From an uncultured Bacteroidales bacterium (GTDB lineage Bacteria > Bacteroidota > Bacteroidia > Bacteroidales > F082): DNA of 64,000 nucleotides. Shown one piece after another: positions 16,566-25,116 of this stretch. Positions within the stretch are counted from its first letter, which is position 1; every line of letters starts with the position of its first letter. The notes beneath the pieces were generated by a model. The model did not search any database and was not told where the DNA came from. It saw only the letters and a list, made by a program, of their open reading frames with translations. A program made the position numbers and the translations under genes. The DNA is taken from contig CAMHJX010000013.1 in NCBI GenBank assembly GCA_946185535.1, positions 1 through 64,000 of the forward strand. Reading direction: 5' to 3'.

Positions 16566-17723
16566 ATGGAAAACGAGCGAAACACCGATAAATTAGCAGG
16601 TTACATCATTAAATTGGCTGGTTTGGCTTTGGTTCTTGCCTTGTGCTGGTACTTCAAGAACGTGCTTATCTACATCATCGTGGCCTTTGTGGTCTCCATG
16701 ATTGGACGCCCGCTCATGCAGCTGATGCGAAAGATAAAAATCAAAGGAAAGAGCGCACCCAACTGGCTCTTGGCCGTGCTCACCATCCTGCTCATCTTTT
16801 TCTTTCTGACGATGATTGTCACACAGATGGTTCCTTTGGTTTCCAACATCGTCATGGATGCCTCGGCCATTGAAGCGAGCAGCTATTTCGATTCTAATCC
16901 CATCGACAAAGTGAATGAATGGCTGATTGGAATGTTTCCCAACCTGGGCGAAGATTTCGATCTTTCCGCACTTCTCATGGATAAAATCCGTGAGCTAGTT
17001 GATTTCGGAAAAGTGAGCGGCATCGTTGGGTCAGTGGCTTCTTTGGTCACCAGCGCCTTCGTAGCTCTGTTTGCCATCGTGTTCATCTCGTTCTTTTTCC
17101 TTAAAGAAGAGGGGCTGTTTGAGCGAATCATCTGTGCTTTTGTACCTGACAAGCACGAATTGACATTAAGCAAGACCTTAAGCGAAATCAAGCAGCTATT
17201 GTCACGCTATTTTGTGGGTTTGTTCATCGAGATGTTAGGGGTGGCCTTGGTTGACTTCCTCGGTTTGTGGCTCATTGCTCGATTCGATTTCAGCTATGCC
17301 ATCGCCATCGGCTTCATCGCTGGTTTGCTCAATGTGATTCCTTATGTCGGTCCGCTCATTGGCGATGTCATTGGCATTGTCTTCGGCATCGTCTTGAAGC
17401 TAGGCACAGGTGCAGGTTTGGATGTCAACATCTGGGTCTTCGCCCTTATCATCCTCGCCATCATGCTGGCCGCACAGCTCATCGATAACTTCATCTACCA
17501 ACCGCTCATCTACTCAACGAGCATCAAGGCGCATCCCTTGGAGATTTTCATCGTGCTACTCATGGCAGGCCATATCGGTGGCACGGTCGGAATGCTTGTT
17601 GCCATCCCCGCTTACACCGTCGTGCGTGTCATTGCCATCCGTTTCTTCTACCGCTTCAAGCCCATCCAGCGGCTGGTGCCTGATTTGGCGGAAGAGGATA
17701 AAATTATTGAGAATATTGATTAG
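16566..17723 (+). CDS. AI-2E family transporter / PerM-type permease
   Basis: The 385-residue inner-membrane protein belongs to the AI-2E transporter family. It has two N-terminal membrane segments (about 12-45), one near 65-90, a soluble loop, and four or more C-terminal segments, with IGFIAGLLNVIPYVGPLIGDVIG and the late QLIDNFIYQPLIYS motif. Members export autoinducer-2 or act as Na+/H+ antiporters; the substrate cannot be told here. I chose the ATG at 16566; an upstream TTG at 16539 overlaps the -7 box. The last 4 bases overlap the converging toxin gene. Confidence 0.88.
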   Translation: MENERNTDKLAGYIIKLAGLALVLALCWYFKNVLIYIIVAFVVSMIGRPLMQLMRKIKIKGKSAPNWLLAVLTILLIFFFLTMIVTQMVPLVSNIVMDASAIEASSYFDSNPIDKVNEWLIGMFPNLGEDFDLSALLMDKIRELVDFGKVSGIVGSVASLVTSAFVALFAIVFISFFFLKEEGLFERIICAFVPDKHELTLSKTLSEIKQLLSRYFVGLFIEMLGVALVDFLGLWLIARFDFSYAIAIGFIAGLLNVIPYVGPLIGDVIGIVFGIVLKLGTGAGLDVNIWVFALIILAIMLAAQLIDNFIYQPLIYSTSIKAHPLEIFIVLLMAGHIGGTVGMLVAIPAYTVVRVIAIRFFYRFKPIQRLVPDLAEEDKIIENID

Positions 17724-18016
17724 AATGCTTTCCCGCCCTGCCTACAATCCCAGATGGAGGTGATGTAGACATGATCATCTTCAATAAAGTAATACACTTT
17801 ATAGGTCAGAATTACCAAATAGCGATAAGCCCTAATCTCAGTAAAGTCTTCGTCTTGCACGCCTAAGAAAGGCATAGTATGAAGATTACCAATGGCATGA
17901 ATTATCTTTTCAATTCTACGCCTGGCTACTTGCGGATTTGCAAACTCGCTGTAAAACTGAAATATCTCATCGAGTTCGTTTGAAGCGTGCCTCAACCAAT
18001 GTATTTCACACTCCAT
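17720..18016 (-). CDS. RelE/ParE-type toxin
   Basis: The 98-residue protein has the RelE/ParE fold pattern: an N-terminal strand and helix (IHWLRHASNELDEIFQFYSE), the middle FLGVQDEDFTEIRAYRYLVILTYK and the terminal VYITSIWDCRQG. ParE members poison gyrase and RelE members cleave mRNA; the sequence is closer to the ParE side. It overlaps the upstream antitoxin gene by 11 bp, typical of translationally coupled toxin-antitoxin pairs. Confidence 0.82.
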   Translation of the reverse strand: MECEIHWLRHASNELDEIFQFYSEFANPQVARRRIEKIIHAIGNLHTMPFLGVQDEDFTEIRAYRYLVILTYKVYYFIEDDHVYITSIWDCRQGGKAF

Positions 18017-18260
18017 AACGTTCGCAAATGGCTGAATGACTTACATAGTCTCCGTTTTGGTAATCTGCTTCAGCCTCACGAAGCACGCTAAGCATCTGTT
18101 CATAGGAGTATGCACAAGGCAACGACCTGCCGCTAAGAATAGCCATAGCCTCGGCAAGCAATTCTTCGCTTTCAGATTGCGAAACAAGAGCCAGCACCTT
18201 GTTTCTCAATGCAATTAATAAATCGCGACCTTGAACCTCTTTTTCTTGCAATGTCTCCAT
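18006..18260 (-). CDS. Antitoxin of the ParE-type module
   Basis: The 84-residue protein is mostly helical and ends in EADYQNGDYVSHSAICERYG. That ending resembles the antitoxins paired with ParE toxins in Bacteroidota, which often end in a short (S/T)HEEV-like segment. It precedes and overlaps the toxin gene. The assignment rests mainly on position and size; the N-terminal part is not recognisable as a known DNA-binding fold. Confidence 0.72.
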   Translation of the reverse strand: METLQEKEVQGRDLLIALRNKVLALVSQSESEELLAEAMAILSGRSLPCAYSYEQMLSVLREAEADYQNGDYVSHSAICERYGV

Positions 18261-18280
18261 AGCATCTCTTTTTTGATTGC

Positions 18281-18288
18281 AAAACTAC
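18281..18288 (-). promoter_or_regulatory. -7 box of the toxin-antitoxin operon
   Basis: TAGTTTTG on the minus strand lies 20 bases from the antitoxin start. Confidence 0.55.
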
Positions 18289-18301
18289 AAAATAATTTCC
18301 A

Positions 18302-18799
18302 TTAATGCATAACTTTCTGGAAAGCCAGACGCTCATTACCATCCAAAAGATAAATGATGCCACAGTATTGATAGCCATGCCGTTCCAGGCCCTTGCGCAT
18401 GATGATGTTGGCCTCGTGCGTGTCGATGCGGATGTTGTCGACTTGGCTTTCGCAATAGTCCAAGACGGCGTCCAAAACGCCATGTGAATCGGGAGTGCTG
18501 GCGATGCGGTGGATGACGTGATAAGGCTCATCGTCAAGCCATTGGCCGTCATAAATGACGTTATAGGTCACCTCGGGGCTGGGCAGCAAGGCAAAGGTGC
18601 CGACCACCTCTCCCCTTTCGTCTATCATCACGTGGCTGCCACCCACTTCGATGTCTCTCCGGAACATGTCATCGCGCGGATAGCCGTCGGGCCACTGGAA
18701 GGTGTTGCCATAGCTACGCATGATCTCGCGCGCCTGGTCGCGAAGGCTGAGGATGACCGGCAGGTCGGCCAAGGTGGATTTGCGGATGGTGTAACTCAT
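18302..18799 (-). CDS. GNAT family N-acetyltransferase
   Basis: The 165-residue protein has the GNAT layout: an N-terminal IRKSTLADLPVILSLRDQAREIM helix, the central strand pair with HVMIDERGEVVGTFALL, then YHVIHRIASTPDSHGVLDAVLDYC at the acetyl-CoA site and the final LERHGYQYCGIIYLLDG. The acceptor cannot be predicted. It overlaps the ybaK gene by 4 bp (ATGA), so translation is coupled to it. Confidence 0.83.
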   Translation of the reverse strand: MSYTIRKSTLADLPVILSLRDQAREIMRSYGNTFQWPDGYPRDDMFRRDIEVGGSHVMIDERGEVVGTFALLPSPEVTYNVIYDGQWLDDEPYHVIHRIASTPDSHGVLDAVLDYCESQVDNIRIDTHEANIIMRKGLERHGYQYCGIIYLLDGNERLAFQKVMH

Positions 18800-19299
18800 T
18801 TGGGGCCGATTTCAAAAAGGGTCAAGTCGGCGACGGTCATGTCCACCACCCGAATCAAATCCTGCGGGTCGAGTTTGAACTGCAAGCCACGCACACCCGC
18901 GCTGACGTAGATGTAGTCGAACAACTCGCTGGTCTCGTGGATGAAGGTGGGGAACTGCTTCTTCATGCCTATGGGCGAGCAGCCGCCGCGGATGTAACCC
19001 GTCAGGGGCAACAACTCCTTCATCGGGATGAGGTCGCAGCTCTTGTTGCCCGTAGCCTTGGCGGTCTTCTTCAGGTCGAGCTCGTCGTTGCCTGGGATGA
19101 CACACACGAAATGACCGATCTTGTCGCCTTTCAGCACCAAGGTCTTGAATACTTGGTCAATGTCCTCACCCAACTGGTCGGCGATGTGCTGCGCCCCAAG
19201 GTCGTTCTCATCGACTTCGTATGGAATCAAATCATAAGCCACCTTCCTCTGGTCGAGGATGCGGCAGGCGTTGGTTTTGTTGATTTTTTCTTTGGGCAT
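18796..19299 (-). CDS. ybaK: Cys-tRNA(Pro)/Cys-tRNA(Cys) deacylase YbaK
   Basis: The 167-residue protein removes cysteine from mischarged tRNA(Pro). The family Lys is in VFKTLVLKGDK (K52), and TGYIRGGCSPIGMKK carries the conserved GGxSPxG-like loop, here with Cys before Ser. Its length matches YbaK/EbsC proteins. It lies 5 bases after a truncated regulator gene and overlaps the acetyltransferase gene, so all three are probably on one transcript. Confidence 0.9.
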   Translation of the reverse strand: MPKEKINKTNACRILDQRKVAYDLIPYEVDENDLGAQHIADQLGEDIDQVFKTLVLKGDKIGHFVCVIPGNDELDLKKTAKATGNKSCDLIPMKELLPLTGYIRGGCSPIGMKKQFPTFIHETSELFDYIYVSAGVRGLQFKLDPQDLIRVVDMTVADLTLFEIGPK

Positions 19300-19304
19300 G
19301 GTTA

Positions 19305-19745
19305 TTATTCTTTCAGGTCTTCTTTACTTAATGTGATTCCTTTCTCAATAACTCTCCAATAGCCACCAAAAGCCGGGCCTATATGTTCTATGATACCTAA
19401 TGTTTTCAGACGATCCAATTGTATTTTTACGGCTTCGGGCGTGATACCCACAATTTCAGACACTTTATTTCTACCTACTTTTGGGTTTTGCTGCAACACA
19501 TCCAAAATGGACTTTTGAACATCTGTTAGGTTGTTCGTTAGGTTGTTCGTCTGGGTACTCCTACGGAAAGTCACCGTCACAAACCCACCTCTCAAACTCC
19601 ATTCAGGGTCAGGAACATTCTGTTTTCTGCAAGCCTCTACGATATGTTTCACTCCAGGCCCCCAACTCTCAAGATACGATGTCTTGTACAACACATCGGC
19701 AATAAGCGGATTGTAAGGATTCTTTCTTATGTCCTCTATGGTCAT
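19305..19745 (-). pseudogene. Truncated ATP-binding / winged-helix regulator (AlbA_2-type C-terminal part)
   Basis: The 146-residue frame starts at MTIEDIRKNPYNPLIADVLY and keeps only the end of a GHKL-like ATPase domain (SYLESWGPGVKHIVEACRK, then the WSLRGGFVTVTF strand), followed by a winged helix near 75-135 (VGRNKVSEIVGITPEAVKIQLDRL). Complete relatives carry an N-terminal AlbA_2/Schlafen domain and the rest of the ATPase, which are missing; upstream is another gene. A -7 box lies at 19776-19783, so the remnant may still be expressed. It is either a decayed gene or a trimmed regulator. The open frame continues upstream to 20099 but only as a shadow of the CxxCxG lipoprotein gene. Confidence 0.65.
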
Positions 19746-19775
19746 GGCCGTTTTTCTGGATTGATTTTGACTTTG

Positions 19776-19783
19776 CAAAATTA
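19776..19783 (-). promoter_or_regulatory. -7 box upstream of the truncated regulator
   Basis: TAATTTTG on the minus strand lies 30 bases from the ATG at 19745. It would also serve ybaK and the acetyltransferase gene. Confidence 0.5.
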
Positions 19784-19864
19784 CAACTTTTCCCGGACAT
19801 TTAAGCAAAGTACAAAAAAGCCATCTGACCTCAGTGTTTCCAAATGAACCTCCATTAAAGAAAC

Positions 19865-19887
19865 CGGCGGAGTTATTTGCCCCGCCG
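19865..19887 (-). terminator. Hairpin after the CxxCxG lipoprotein gene
   Basis: CGGCGG (19865-19870) pairs with CCGCCG (19882-19887). On the minus strand it is followed by GTTTCTTT, a weak T tract, 28 bases beyond the stop. Confidence 0.5.
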
Positions 19888-19914
19888 ATTTTATTTTGCA
19901 ACACTTTGACAAAT

Positions 19915-20499
19915 TCAATCCCATTTAGTTGGCCCAAGAACCTTGCCTGTTCCGTTGCATGTTCGGCATTTTCCCGTTTTACTGCAATTTGAACATTCAA
20001 CTCTTCCCGTGCCATATGGATTGTTATACCAGCCTTTACCTCCACAAGTGATGCACACACCACTTCCGTGGCATATATGGCAATCTTTATAATCGGCATG
20101 TGGCTTTTTGACTTGATGGGAACTGCTACTGTTATTTGATGATGAACTACTTGTTGAAGTAGTCTGGGGAACCATTATCGGAGCAGTAGTTGGAGCAGGC
20201 ATATTGGAAATAGCATTCATATTATTCTGCATCACCTGGTTCATCTGTTGATTGAAATTGGCTGTGCCTTGAACTTGAGTTTGTATGGATTGCTGTTTGT
20301 AAGATGGGACTGTCGTCCCCCCATAACTTGGTGTATACACACCAGGTCCATAGCCGTAACCATAACTGCCATAACCAGCCATTCCCGCAGCCATACCTTC
20401 AACCATTCCCAACATGAATTCACAAGATGTTAGTGACAACGAAAGCAGCACAAGAGCTGACATTGCTAGGGTTTTGATAGTTTTTTGTGGATTTTTCAT
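19915..20499 (-). CDS. Lipoprotein with DnaJ-like CxxCxG zinc-binding region
   Basis: The 194-residue protein has a type II signal peptide with lipobox LTSC (C26), then a Gly/Tyr-rich and a Gln/Asn/Ser-rich low-complexity part. Its C-terminal 55 residues contain four CxxCxxxG motifs (CHICHGSG, CITCGGKG, CSNCSKTG, CRTCNGTG), the pattern of the zinc-binding region of DnaJ. A DnaJ-type zinc centre on a surface lipoprotein is unusual; these motifs could also bind another metal or be redox active. It follows the fibronectin/FISUMP-like lipoprotein gene by 34 bases. Confidence 0.8.
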   Translation of the reverse strand: MKNPQKTIKTLAMSALVLLSLSLTSCEFMLGMVEGMAAGMAGYGSYGYGYGPGVYTPSYGGTTVPSYKQQSIQTQVQGTANFNQQMNQVMQNNMNAISNMPAPTTAPIMVPQTTSTSSSSSNNSSSSHQVKKPHADYKDCHICHGSGVCITCGGKGWYNNPYGTGRVECSNCSKTGKCRTCNGTGKVLGPTKWD

Positions 20500-20533
20500 T
20501 TTGATATTGTTTGATTTGTCATTACACATGTAT

Positions 20534-22132
20534 TTAATAATCTTTGACGAGACGAACAGAATGACCTAAAGGTCTCATGCTATGGCCTTTTGTAAAAAGC
20601 TTATCATCTCTAAATCCCATACTACACGCCATACCCGTAAATGGGAAAGAGTCTCTTGTACTCGACCAATAATAGCCTTCATTTAAGTATCTTACATTAG
20701 TTTTGTCTCGATCTCCTGTTATAGGCAAAAACACACAACCATTAACCTCTAAATCATCCCATTGTGACTTCGATATTACATTACAATTATAAGATGCATT
20801 CTCTTGATTTACATTATTCAAGACATAAGTTGATGTAGACCAATCATCAGGCAGTAAAACCAAGCCTTTGGTATTGCAGACAATTGCCTTGACGAACTTG
20901 ACACCAGACGATGTATTACGATTAGAAATAACATATTCCCACTCTTGTTGAGTCAATGTTCTCCATTGATTAGCCAGATTTCCACCATTATTAATGGCGT
21001 TATGAACTCCCCAATCAGCTTTGCAATAATTTCCTGTTAAGTCGGACTCCATCAGAATGTCTCCTACATAATATATTGGGCCATAGCCCTCATTTAATAA
21101 TTCATCAGAAGAATCAATATCCCAAGGGTTGTAATATTTGTTTCCATTGTTCCATCCACTTGTTCCCCAGCCAAATAAATCAATATAACCATTGTAGTTT
21201 TGAGAAATGTATTTATTGGCACTTCCAACATATTCATATTGATTATCAGCAAATCGCCACTCATTAATTAAAGCTTTGTATTGTAGATTCCCCTGCGAGA
21301 AGCGCACCTTCTTCGTTGCACTCACAGAAAAAACGCCAGGCAACACCCCATCAGGCCACGACACGGTACTTATTGTGGTAAATATCACTTCATTGCCATA
21401 ACTTGTTCCAACACTATTGGTGGCGTATGCTTTCACATGATAAGTCGTGTTTGCAGCCAAGCCAGTAATGGACAGCCAAAACTCTCCTGTTCCCCCGCCG
21501 TTGCTCAAATGGCTGTCGCTAATGGTTGGATTGGAAGAAACGCTCCAACAGAGGCCCCGCTCGATTATCGTGGCACCGCCATCATTTGTCACATTTCCGC
21601 CTCCCAGCACTGAGGTTTGGGTAACATTGTCTACGTATAGTGTAAAAACACTTGGTAGCGTCGGTGTTGTACCACCGCCCCCTCCTCCGCCTCCGCCATC
21701 TGAAAGCGTGGTAAAAGACTTGTCTTCACCATAATAATACTCCAAACCACGCAAGGCAAAAGCCCGAACATGATATGTAGTATTGGGTGAAAGCCCTGAT
21801 ATGGTTTTCACGATAGGCTCATTCCAAGCGTCTGATGACAATTGGCTGTCGTTGGCAGTTGGATTGGGTGAAGTGCTCCAGCAGATGCCCACTTTCGTGA
21901 GTGACAAACCTTGTACCACTTGCACAAAACCGCCGCAAACAGCAGACGATGTCGTAATGTCAGATGGTGTGTAGGTGGTTACCGTAACATCAGGGCCAGA
22001 ATTACCACCGCCGGAATTCCCGTTATTATTGTTGTTATTTCCGTTGTCATCGATGCTTGGCTTGGTGCAACCCATAATACACATCATTGCCATCACACAA
22101 AGACCAACTATAGATTTCAAAAGAGTTTTCAT
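20534..22132 (-). CDS. Lipoprotein with fibronectin-like repeats and a FISUMP-like domain
   Basis: The 532-residue protein has lipobox IMGC (C22), an Asn/Gly-rich spacer, two fibronectin III-like modules (ending LSPNTTYHVRAFALRGLEYYYGE and LAANTTYHVKAYATNSVG), separated by a run of nine glycines. The C-terminal half (about 265-532) has RFSQGNLQY, WDIDSS, WRTLTQQEWEYV, LLPDDW, YWSSTRD and the ending MRPLGHSVRLVKDY. This is the pattern of the FISUMP/formylglycine-enzyme-like lectin-type domains common in gut Bacteroidota. It is the third of four lipoprotein genes on this strand. Confidence 0.8.
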   Translation of the reverse strand: MKTLLKSIVGLCVMAMMCIMGCTKPSIDDNGNNNNNNGNSGGGNSGPDVTVTTYTPSDITTSSAVCGGFVQVVQGLSLTKVGICWSTSPNPTANDSQLSSDAWNEPIVKTISGLSPNTTYHVRAFALRGLEYYYGEDKSFTTLSDGGGGGGGGGTTPTLPSVFTLYVDNVTQTSVLGGGNVTNDGGATIIERGLCWSVSSNPTISDSHLSNGGGTGEFWLSITGLAANTTYHVKAYATNSVGTSYGNEVIFTTISTVSWPDGVLPGVFSVSATKKVRFSQGNLQYKALINEWRFADNQYEYVGSANKYISQNYNGYIDLFGWGTSGWNNGNKYYNPWDIDSSDELLNEGYGPIYYVGDILMESDLTGNYCKADWGVHNAINNGGNLANQWRTLTQQEWEYVISNRNTSSGVKFVKAIVCNTKGLVLLPDDWSTSTYVLNNVNQENASYNCNVISKSQWDDLEVNGCVFLPITGDRDKTNVRYLNEGYYWSSTRDSFPFTGMACSMGFRDDKLFTKGHSMRPLGHSVRLVKDY

Positions 22133-22158
22133 CTCCTCATAATTTATTGTTCATCAAA

Positions 22159-22830
22159 TCAGTTTGTCACAACAGCATGGATATTAGGCGAGGTCTCGAA
22201 ATGGAACTTTTTGTAATTGTATTGTATGCCATCCACTTCTACAAAAAATCTTCCTTTCAAAGCTTTTGCAGCTTTCATTTCACCATCATTAAGCGTTTCG
22301 CATACTTGGTTATACAAACTCCAATCATCAGCGGTCATCGTTCCTCCAGATTGGATTTTATCTTTGTAGTATTCGTAAGTTCCATGCGCCAAGTAGCAAT
22401 TCGAGGCAAAAGGCCAATCATGTTCGTTTGCTACATAAAACATAAGAACAAAATCGACAAACACGCTTCCGCTTCGCGGAAGATAATGCCGACAATCCAG
22501 CACATAATCAGACTCACCCTCACGAAGATAGCCATACTCAACACCGCATTTTATGGTTTTGCCAGGAAACACACTTCCCCAATTACATTCGATGTCAGGA
22601 ACAAAGTGATAATCCTCGTATCCAATTGTAACTTTCACATTTTCAGAAATCAATTGCTCAATTGTCTGTAGAGAGGATGGTGTTTCTCCACCATTGTTAC
22701 TTCCGTTATTTCCCCCGCCCGAGGGATATTCTTGATTGTTGTCATCATTGTTTGGCTTTGTACAACCCGCTGCACAAACAACCGCTAAAACCATCATTGT
22801 ATATGCCACTATTTTTACAAATCTTTTCAT
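22159..22830 (-). CDS. Lipoprotein of the local paralogous cluster
   Basis: The 223-residue protein starts MKRFVKIVAYTMMVLAVVCAAGC (acylated C23). The following CTKPNNDDNNQE spacer is close to the spacers of the neighbours (CTKPDDGNQN, CTKSNEGNNS, CTKPSIDDNG). The mature domain is beta-rich with an odd number of cysteines and no recognised family. An alternative ATG lies six codons upstream; I chose the one directly before the Lys-Arg start of the signal peptide. Confidence 0.7.
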   Translation of the reverse strand: MKRFVKIVAYTMMVLAVVCAAGCTKPNNDDNNQEYPSGGGNNGSNNGGETPSSLQTIEQLISENVKVTIGYEDYHFVPDIECNWGSVFPGKTIKCGVEYGYLREGESDYVLDCRHYLPRSGSVFVDFVLMFYVANEHDWPFASNCYLAHGTYEYYKDKIQSGGTMTADDWSLYNQVCETLNDGEMKAAKALKGRFFVEVDGIQYNYKKFHFETSPNIHAVVTN

Positions 22831-22847
22831 ATTGTTCTGTTTTTGCA

Positions 22848-23657
22848 TTAATTATATCTTTCCAATGTAAGAGTTTTGCCTTCAATACTTTCAATCATCA
22901 CCAACATATTGTCGGTACATGACTGTATCGTATAAGTTACTGTTTTGGATTGGCCATCGGTGAAGCCGTTGATTGTGGTGGGATTCCAGTTCACATCATG
23001 GACACTGACATTGTTGTATGTTGCCGTAATTGTCGTGCCCGATACGGTATATGTTCCTTTGGCGTGAATACCATACTCATTGTTGATGCTATACTGATAA
23101 TCCAGTTTTCCTGGTTGATTCCTGTCAAAATAGTAAGTGATATAAACGAAATTATTACCGCTTAAATTGAGATCACAACTCCAACCTCCAAGAATCTTCT
23201 CATCATAATTGGTGCTGCCACCACCGCCTCCACCACCTCCACCAGATGATGCGGTGGTAAAATTCTTGTCCTCGCCATAGTAGTAGTTTGTACCGTCGTA
23301 AGCGAAAGCCCGCACGTGATAACTTGTGCCAGGTGACAAATTGCTGATTGTGCAGACGTAGGGCTGACCACAAGAACCAGTAGATTGTTTGTTACCAGAC
23401 ACAGTTGGATTGGATGAAGTATCCCAACAAACACCTAGTTCGTATAGCACAACATTCCCTTCAACAATCGCATCTCCGCCGCACGAAGCGGAAGTGCTTG
23501 TAATATCAGCGGGTGTATAGGTTGTTACCCTAACTTTGTTAGTTGTTGTGCCACCGCCATTGTTGTTTCCACTATTGTTACCTTCATTAGACTTAGTGCA
23601 GCCTGCCAGACATAACGCCAATAGCATCATGCCGAAAAAATTCATTTTTTTACTCAT
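22848..23657 (-). CDS. Lipoprotein with one fibronectin-like and one lipocalin-like module
   Basis: The 269-residue protein has lipobox LAGC (C20), a spacer, one fibronectin-like module (VTTYTPADITSTSASCGG to YHVRAFAYDG) nearly the same as the first module of the 532-residue neighbour, a nine-glycine linker, then a domain with ILGGWSC, YYFDRNQPG, KGTYTVSGTTITATY, which looks like a lipocalin-type barrel. Shared module plus a different C-terminal domain suggests domain shuffling between adjacent genes. Confidence 0.75.
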   Translation of the reverse strand: MSKKMNFFGMMLLALCLAGCTKSNEGNNSGNNNGGGTTTNKVRVTTYTPADITSTSASCGGDAIVEGNVVLYELGVCWDTSSNPTVSGNKQSTGSCGQPYVCTISNLSPGTSYHVRAFAYDGTNYYYGEDKNFTTASSGGGGGGGGGSTNYDEKILGGWSCDLNLSGNNFVYITYYFDRNQPGKLDYQYSINNEYGIHAKGTYTVSGTTITATYNNVSVHDVNWNPTTINGFTDGQSKTVTYTIQSCTDNMLVMIESIEGKTLTLERYN

Positions 23658-23684
23658 AATTAAACTTATTTTGTGTTATTGTTT

Positions 23685-24287
23685 TTAATATCTCTTTGTC
23701 GGATCATATTTGTTGAATACCGCCGAACTTCCATCCTTTATCAGTCCATTGCCAGTGATGGTGAAGATGTCTCCATTTGAAACAAACAGTTTGTTGTCGG
23801 ATTTATAATAGGTATAATACGTTGGATTATCATAGTAAGTCATGTTTCCAAAAATGCTACCTGCATACAATTTGTAAACAGCTTCGCCCGATCCAGCACC
23901 ATCTTCGTATAGAAATGGGTTGTATAGCAGGAATGTCTGATTGTCAAGGATACGATAAACTGTTATTGGATTAGGAACTGAGAAACGTAACCTCCCGAAA
24001 TGAGCATCGCTATCGCTATACATCCCATTATTAATGAAAAGTTCGCGTGAAGCGTAATAGTAATTTCCAATTGTAGGATAGGAAGATAATAATTCATGAT
24101 TGTTAATGGCTTTGTTGATTTCAGTAAAATCCGATTGTTTTCCAACACGATTCTTGTCGGCATACCAACCTACCAATCCATTACTGTTACTTCCATTACC
24201 ATTTTGGTTTCCATCGTCCGGCTTAGTGCAACCTACGAAGCACAATACAAGTAGCATTATGCCCAAAAATGTCATTCTTCGGTTCAT
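23685..24287 (-). CDS. Lipoprotein of the local paralogous cluster
   Basis: The 200-residue protein has lipobox FVGC (C20) and an Asn/Gly-rich spacer. The rest is Tyr- and Asn-rich (GNYYYASRELFINNG, TYYDNPTYYTYYKSDNK) with no recognised family; the end ITGNGLIKDGSSAVFNKY may be a beta strand pair. It is the first gene of the lipoprotein run; the next starts 27 bases on. Confidence 0.68.
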   Translation of the reverse strand: MNRRMTFLGIMLLVLCFVGCTKPDDGNQNGNGSNSNGLVGWYADKNRVGKQSDFTEINKAINNHELLSSYPTIGNYYYASRELFINNGMYSDSDAHFGRLRFSVPNPITVYRILDNQTFLLYNPFLYEDGAGSGEAVYKLYAGSIFGNMTYYDNPTYYTYYKSDNKLFVSNGDIFTITGNGLIKDGSSAVFNKYDPTKRY

Positions 24288-24690
24288 CGCTTTTTTCCTT
24301 TTTCGGTGGTGCCGACACCCTAAACACCATATTCATTTCACATTTGATTAGTTACATTCAAAACACACCAAAAAAAGAAGCGCAGGTATCTGAACTATTG
24401 CTCATCCCGCTTGCTGAGGCCTTCGCATTGCCTACCATCCAAGGATAAGCAATGCCTAATGCCCACGCTGTTAGAATACACAAATTGAGGAATATGTATA
24501 AACTACCATAATGGGCGTTGGCTATTGCCTTATCTTGTGGATGGTTTGAAGTTGCGAAGTTCAGCAAGCCACAGATAAAGCGTTAGTACAACGCCTTTCT
24601 TTCAATATGTCCGCCGCTTGGCTTTTCAGCTTTACGACAGCGCAAAAATAACGAAAATCTGAATTTTACAAGTCAAGTTTGGAAAAATTT
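24288..24690. other. Intergenic region before the lipoprotein cluster
   Basis: No firm gene is seen. A 69-codon frame (24567-24358, minus strand) has a hydrophobic middle and a possible promoter, TATTTTTG at 24650-24643 on the same strand, so this may be either a small gene or a 355-base leader of the lipoprotein operon. A small hairpin GCGTT/AACGC lies near 24579-24593. Confidence 0.4.
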
Positions 24691-24691
24691 C

Positions 24692-24699
24692 TAATTTTG
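24692..24699 (+). promoter_or_regulatory. -7 box of the HEPN/MNT pair
   Basis: TAATTTTG lies 24 bases before the first ATG of the HEPN gene. Confidence 0.55.
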
Positions 24700-24723
24700 C
24701 AGTCGAATAGTGGTTCGTTACAG

Positions 24724-25116
24724 ATGGAAAAAGAAGAAAAAGTTCAATATTGGCTCAACATTGCTGAAGAGGATTTGGATGTCGCTGAAGACATGCATAA
24801 GACCAAACACTGGCTTTATGTCGCTTTTATGTGCCACTAAGTCATGGAGAAACTTCTCAAAGCCTACTGGACAGCAACTCGCGAAGACCTTCCGCCTTAC
24901 ATTCATAGCCATGTCAAGTTGCTTGATGATTGCGGATTGCTGAACCAAATGACCGAAGAACAACTGGAATTCATCGATTTTATGGTGCCAATGAACATCG
25001 AAGCCCGCTATCCTGAATACAAACAAAACCTTGCGGCACACTTAAACGAGCAAGTAAGTCTTGACATTATTGATAAAACCAAACAATTCAAGCAATGGAT
25101 ACTCCAAAAGTTCTGA
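24724..25116 (+). pseudogene. HEPN toxin gene with an in-frame stop
   Basis: Reading from the ATG at 24724 gives a HEPN-type protein (EKVQYWLNIAEEDLDVAEDM, then HWLYVAFMCH) interrupted by TAA at 24838-24840, after which the same frame continues VMEKLLKAYW up to 25116. One base change (CAA to TAA) explains the break, since intact relatives have a Gln here (FMCHQVVEKLLKA-like). A Thr-Arg-Glu-Asp-Leu-Pro-Pro-Tyr-Ile-His stretch lies where the HEPN active-site Arg/His are usually found, though the spacing is not clearly the RNase type. The toxin is probably inactive unless the stop is read through or is a sequencing error. The 3' end overlaps the MNT gene. Confidence 0.72.

Noticed and set aside
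19746-20099. N-terminal extension of the truncated regulator frame
   Set aside because: The extension overlaps the Cys-rich lipoprotein gene in another frame and includes the regulator's promoter; it has no ATPase sequence.
24358-24567. 69-codon minus-strand frame upstream of the lipoprotein cluster
   Set aside because: It has a hydrophobic middle and a possible promoter, but no ribosome-binding site or recognised relative, so it is noted only as a possibility.
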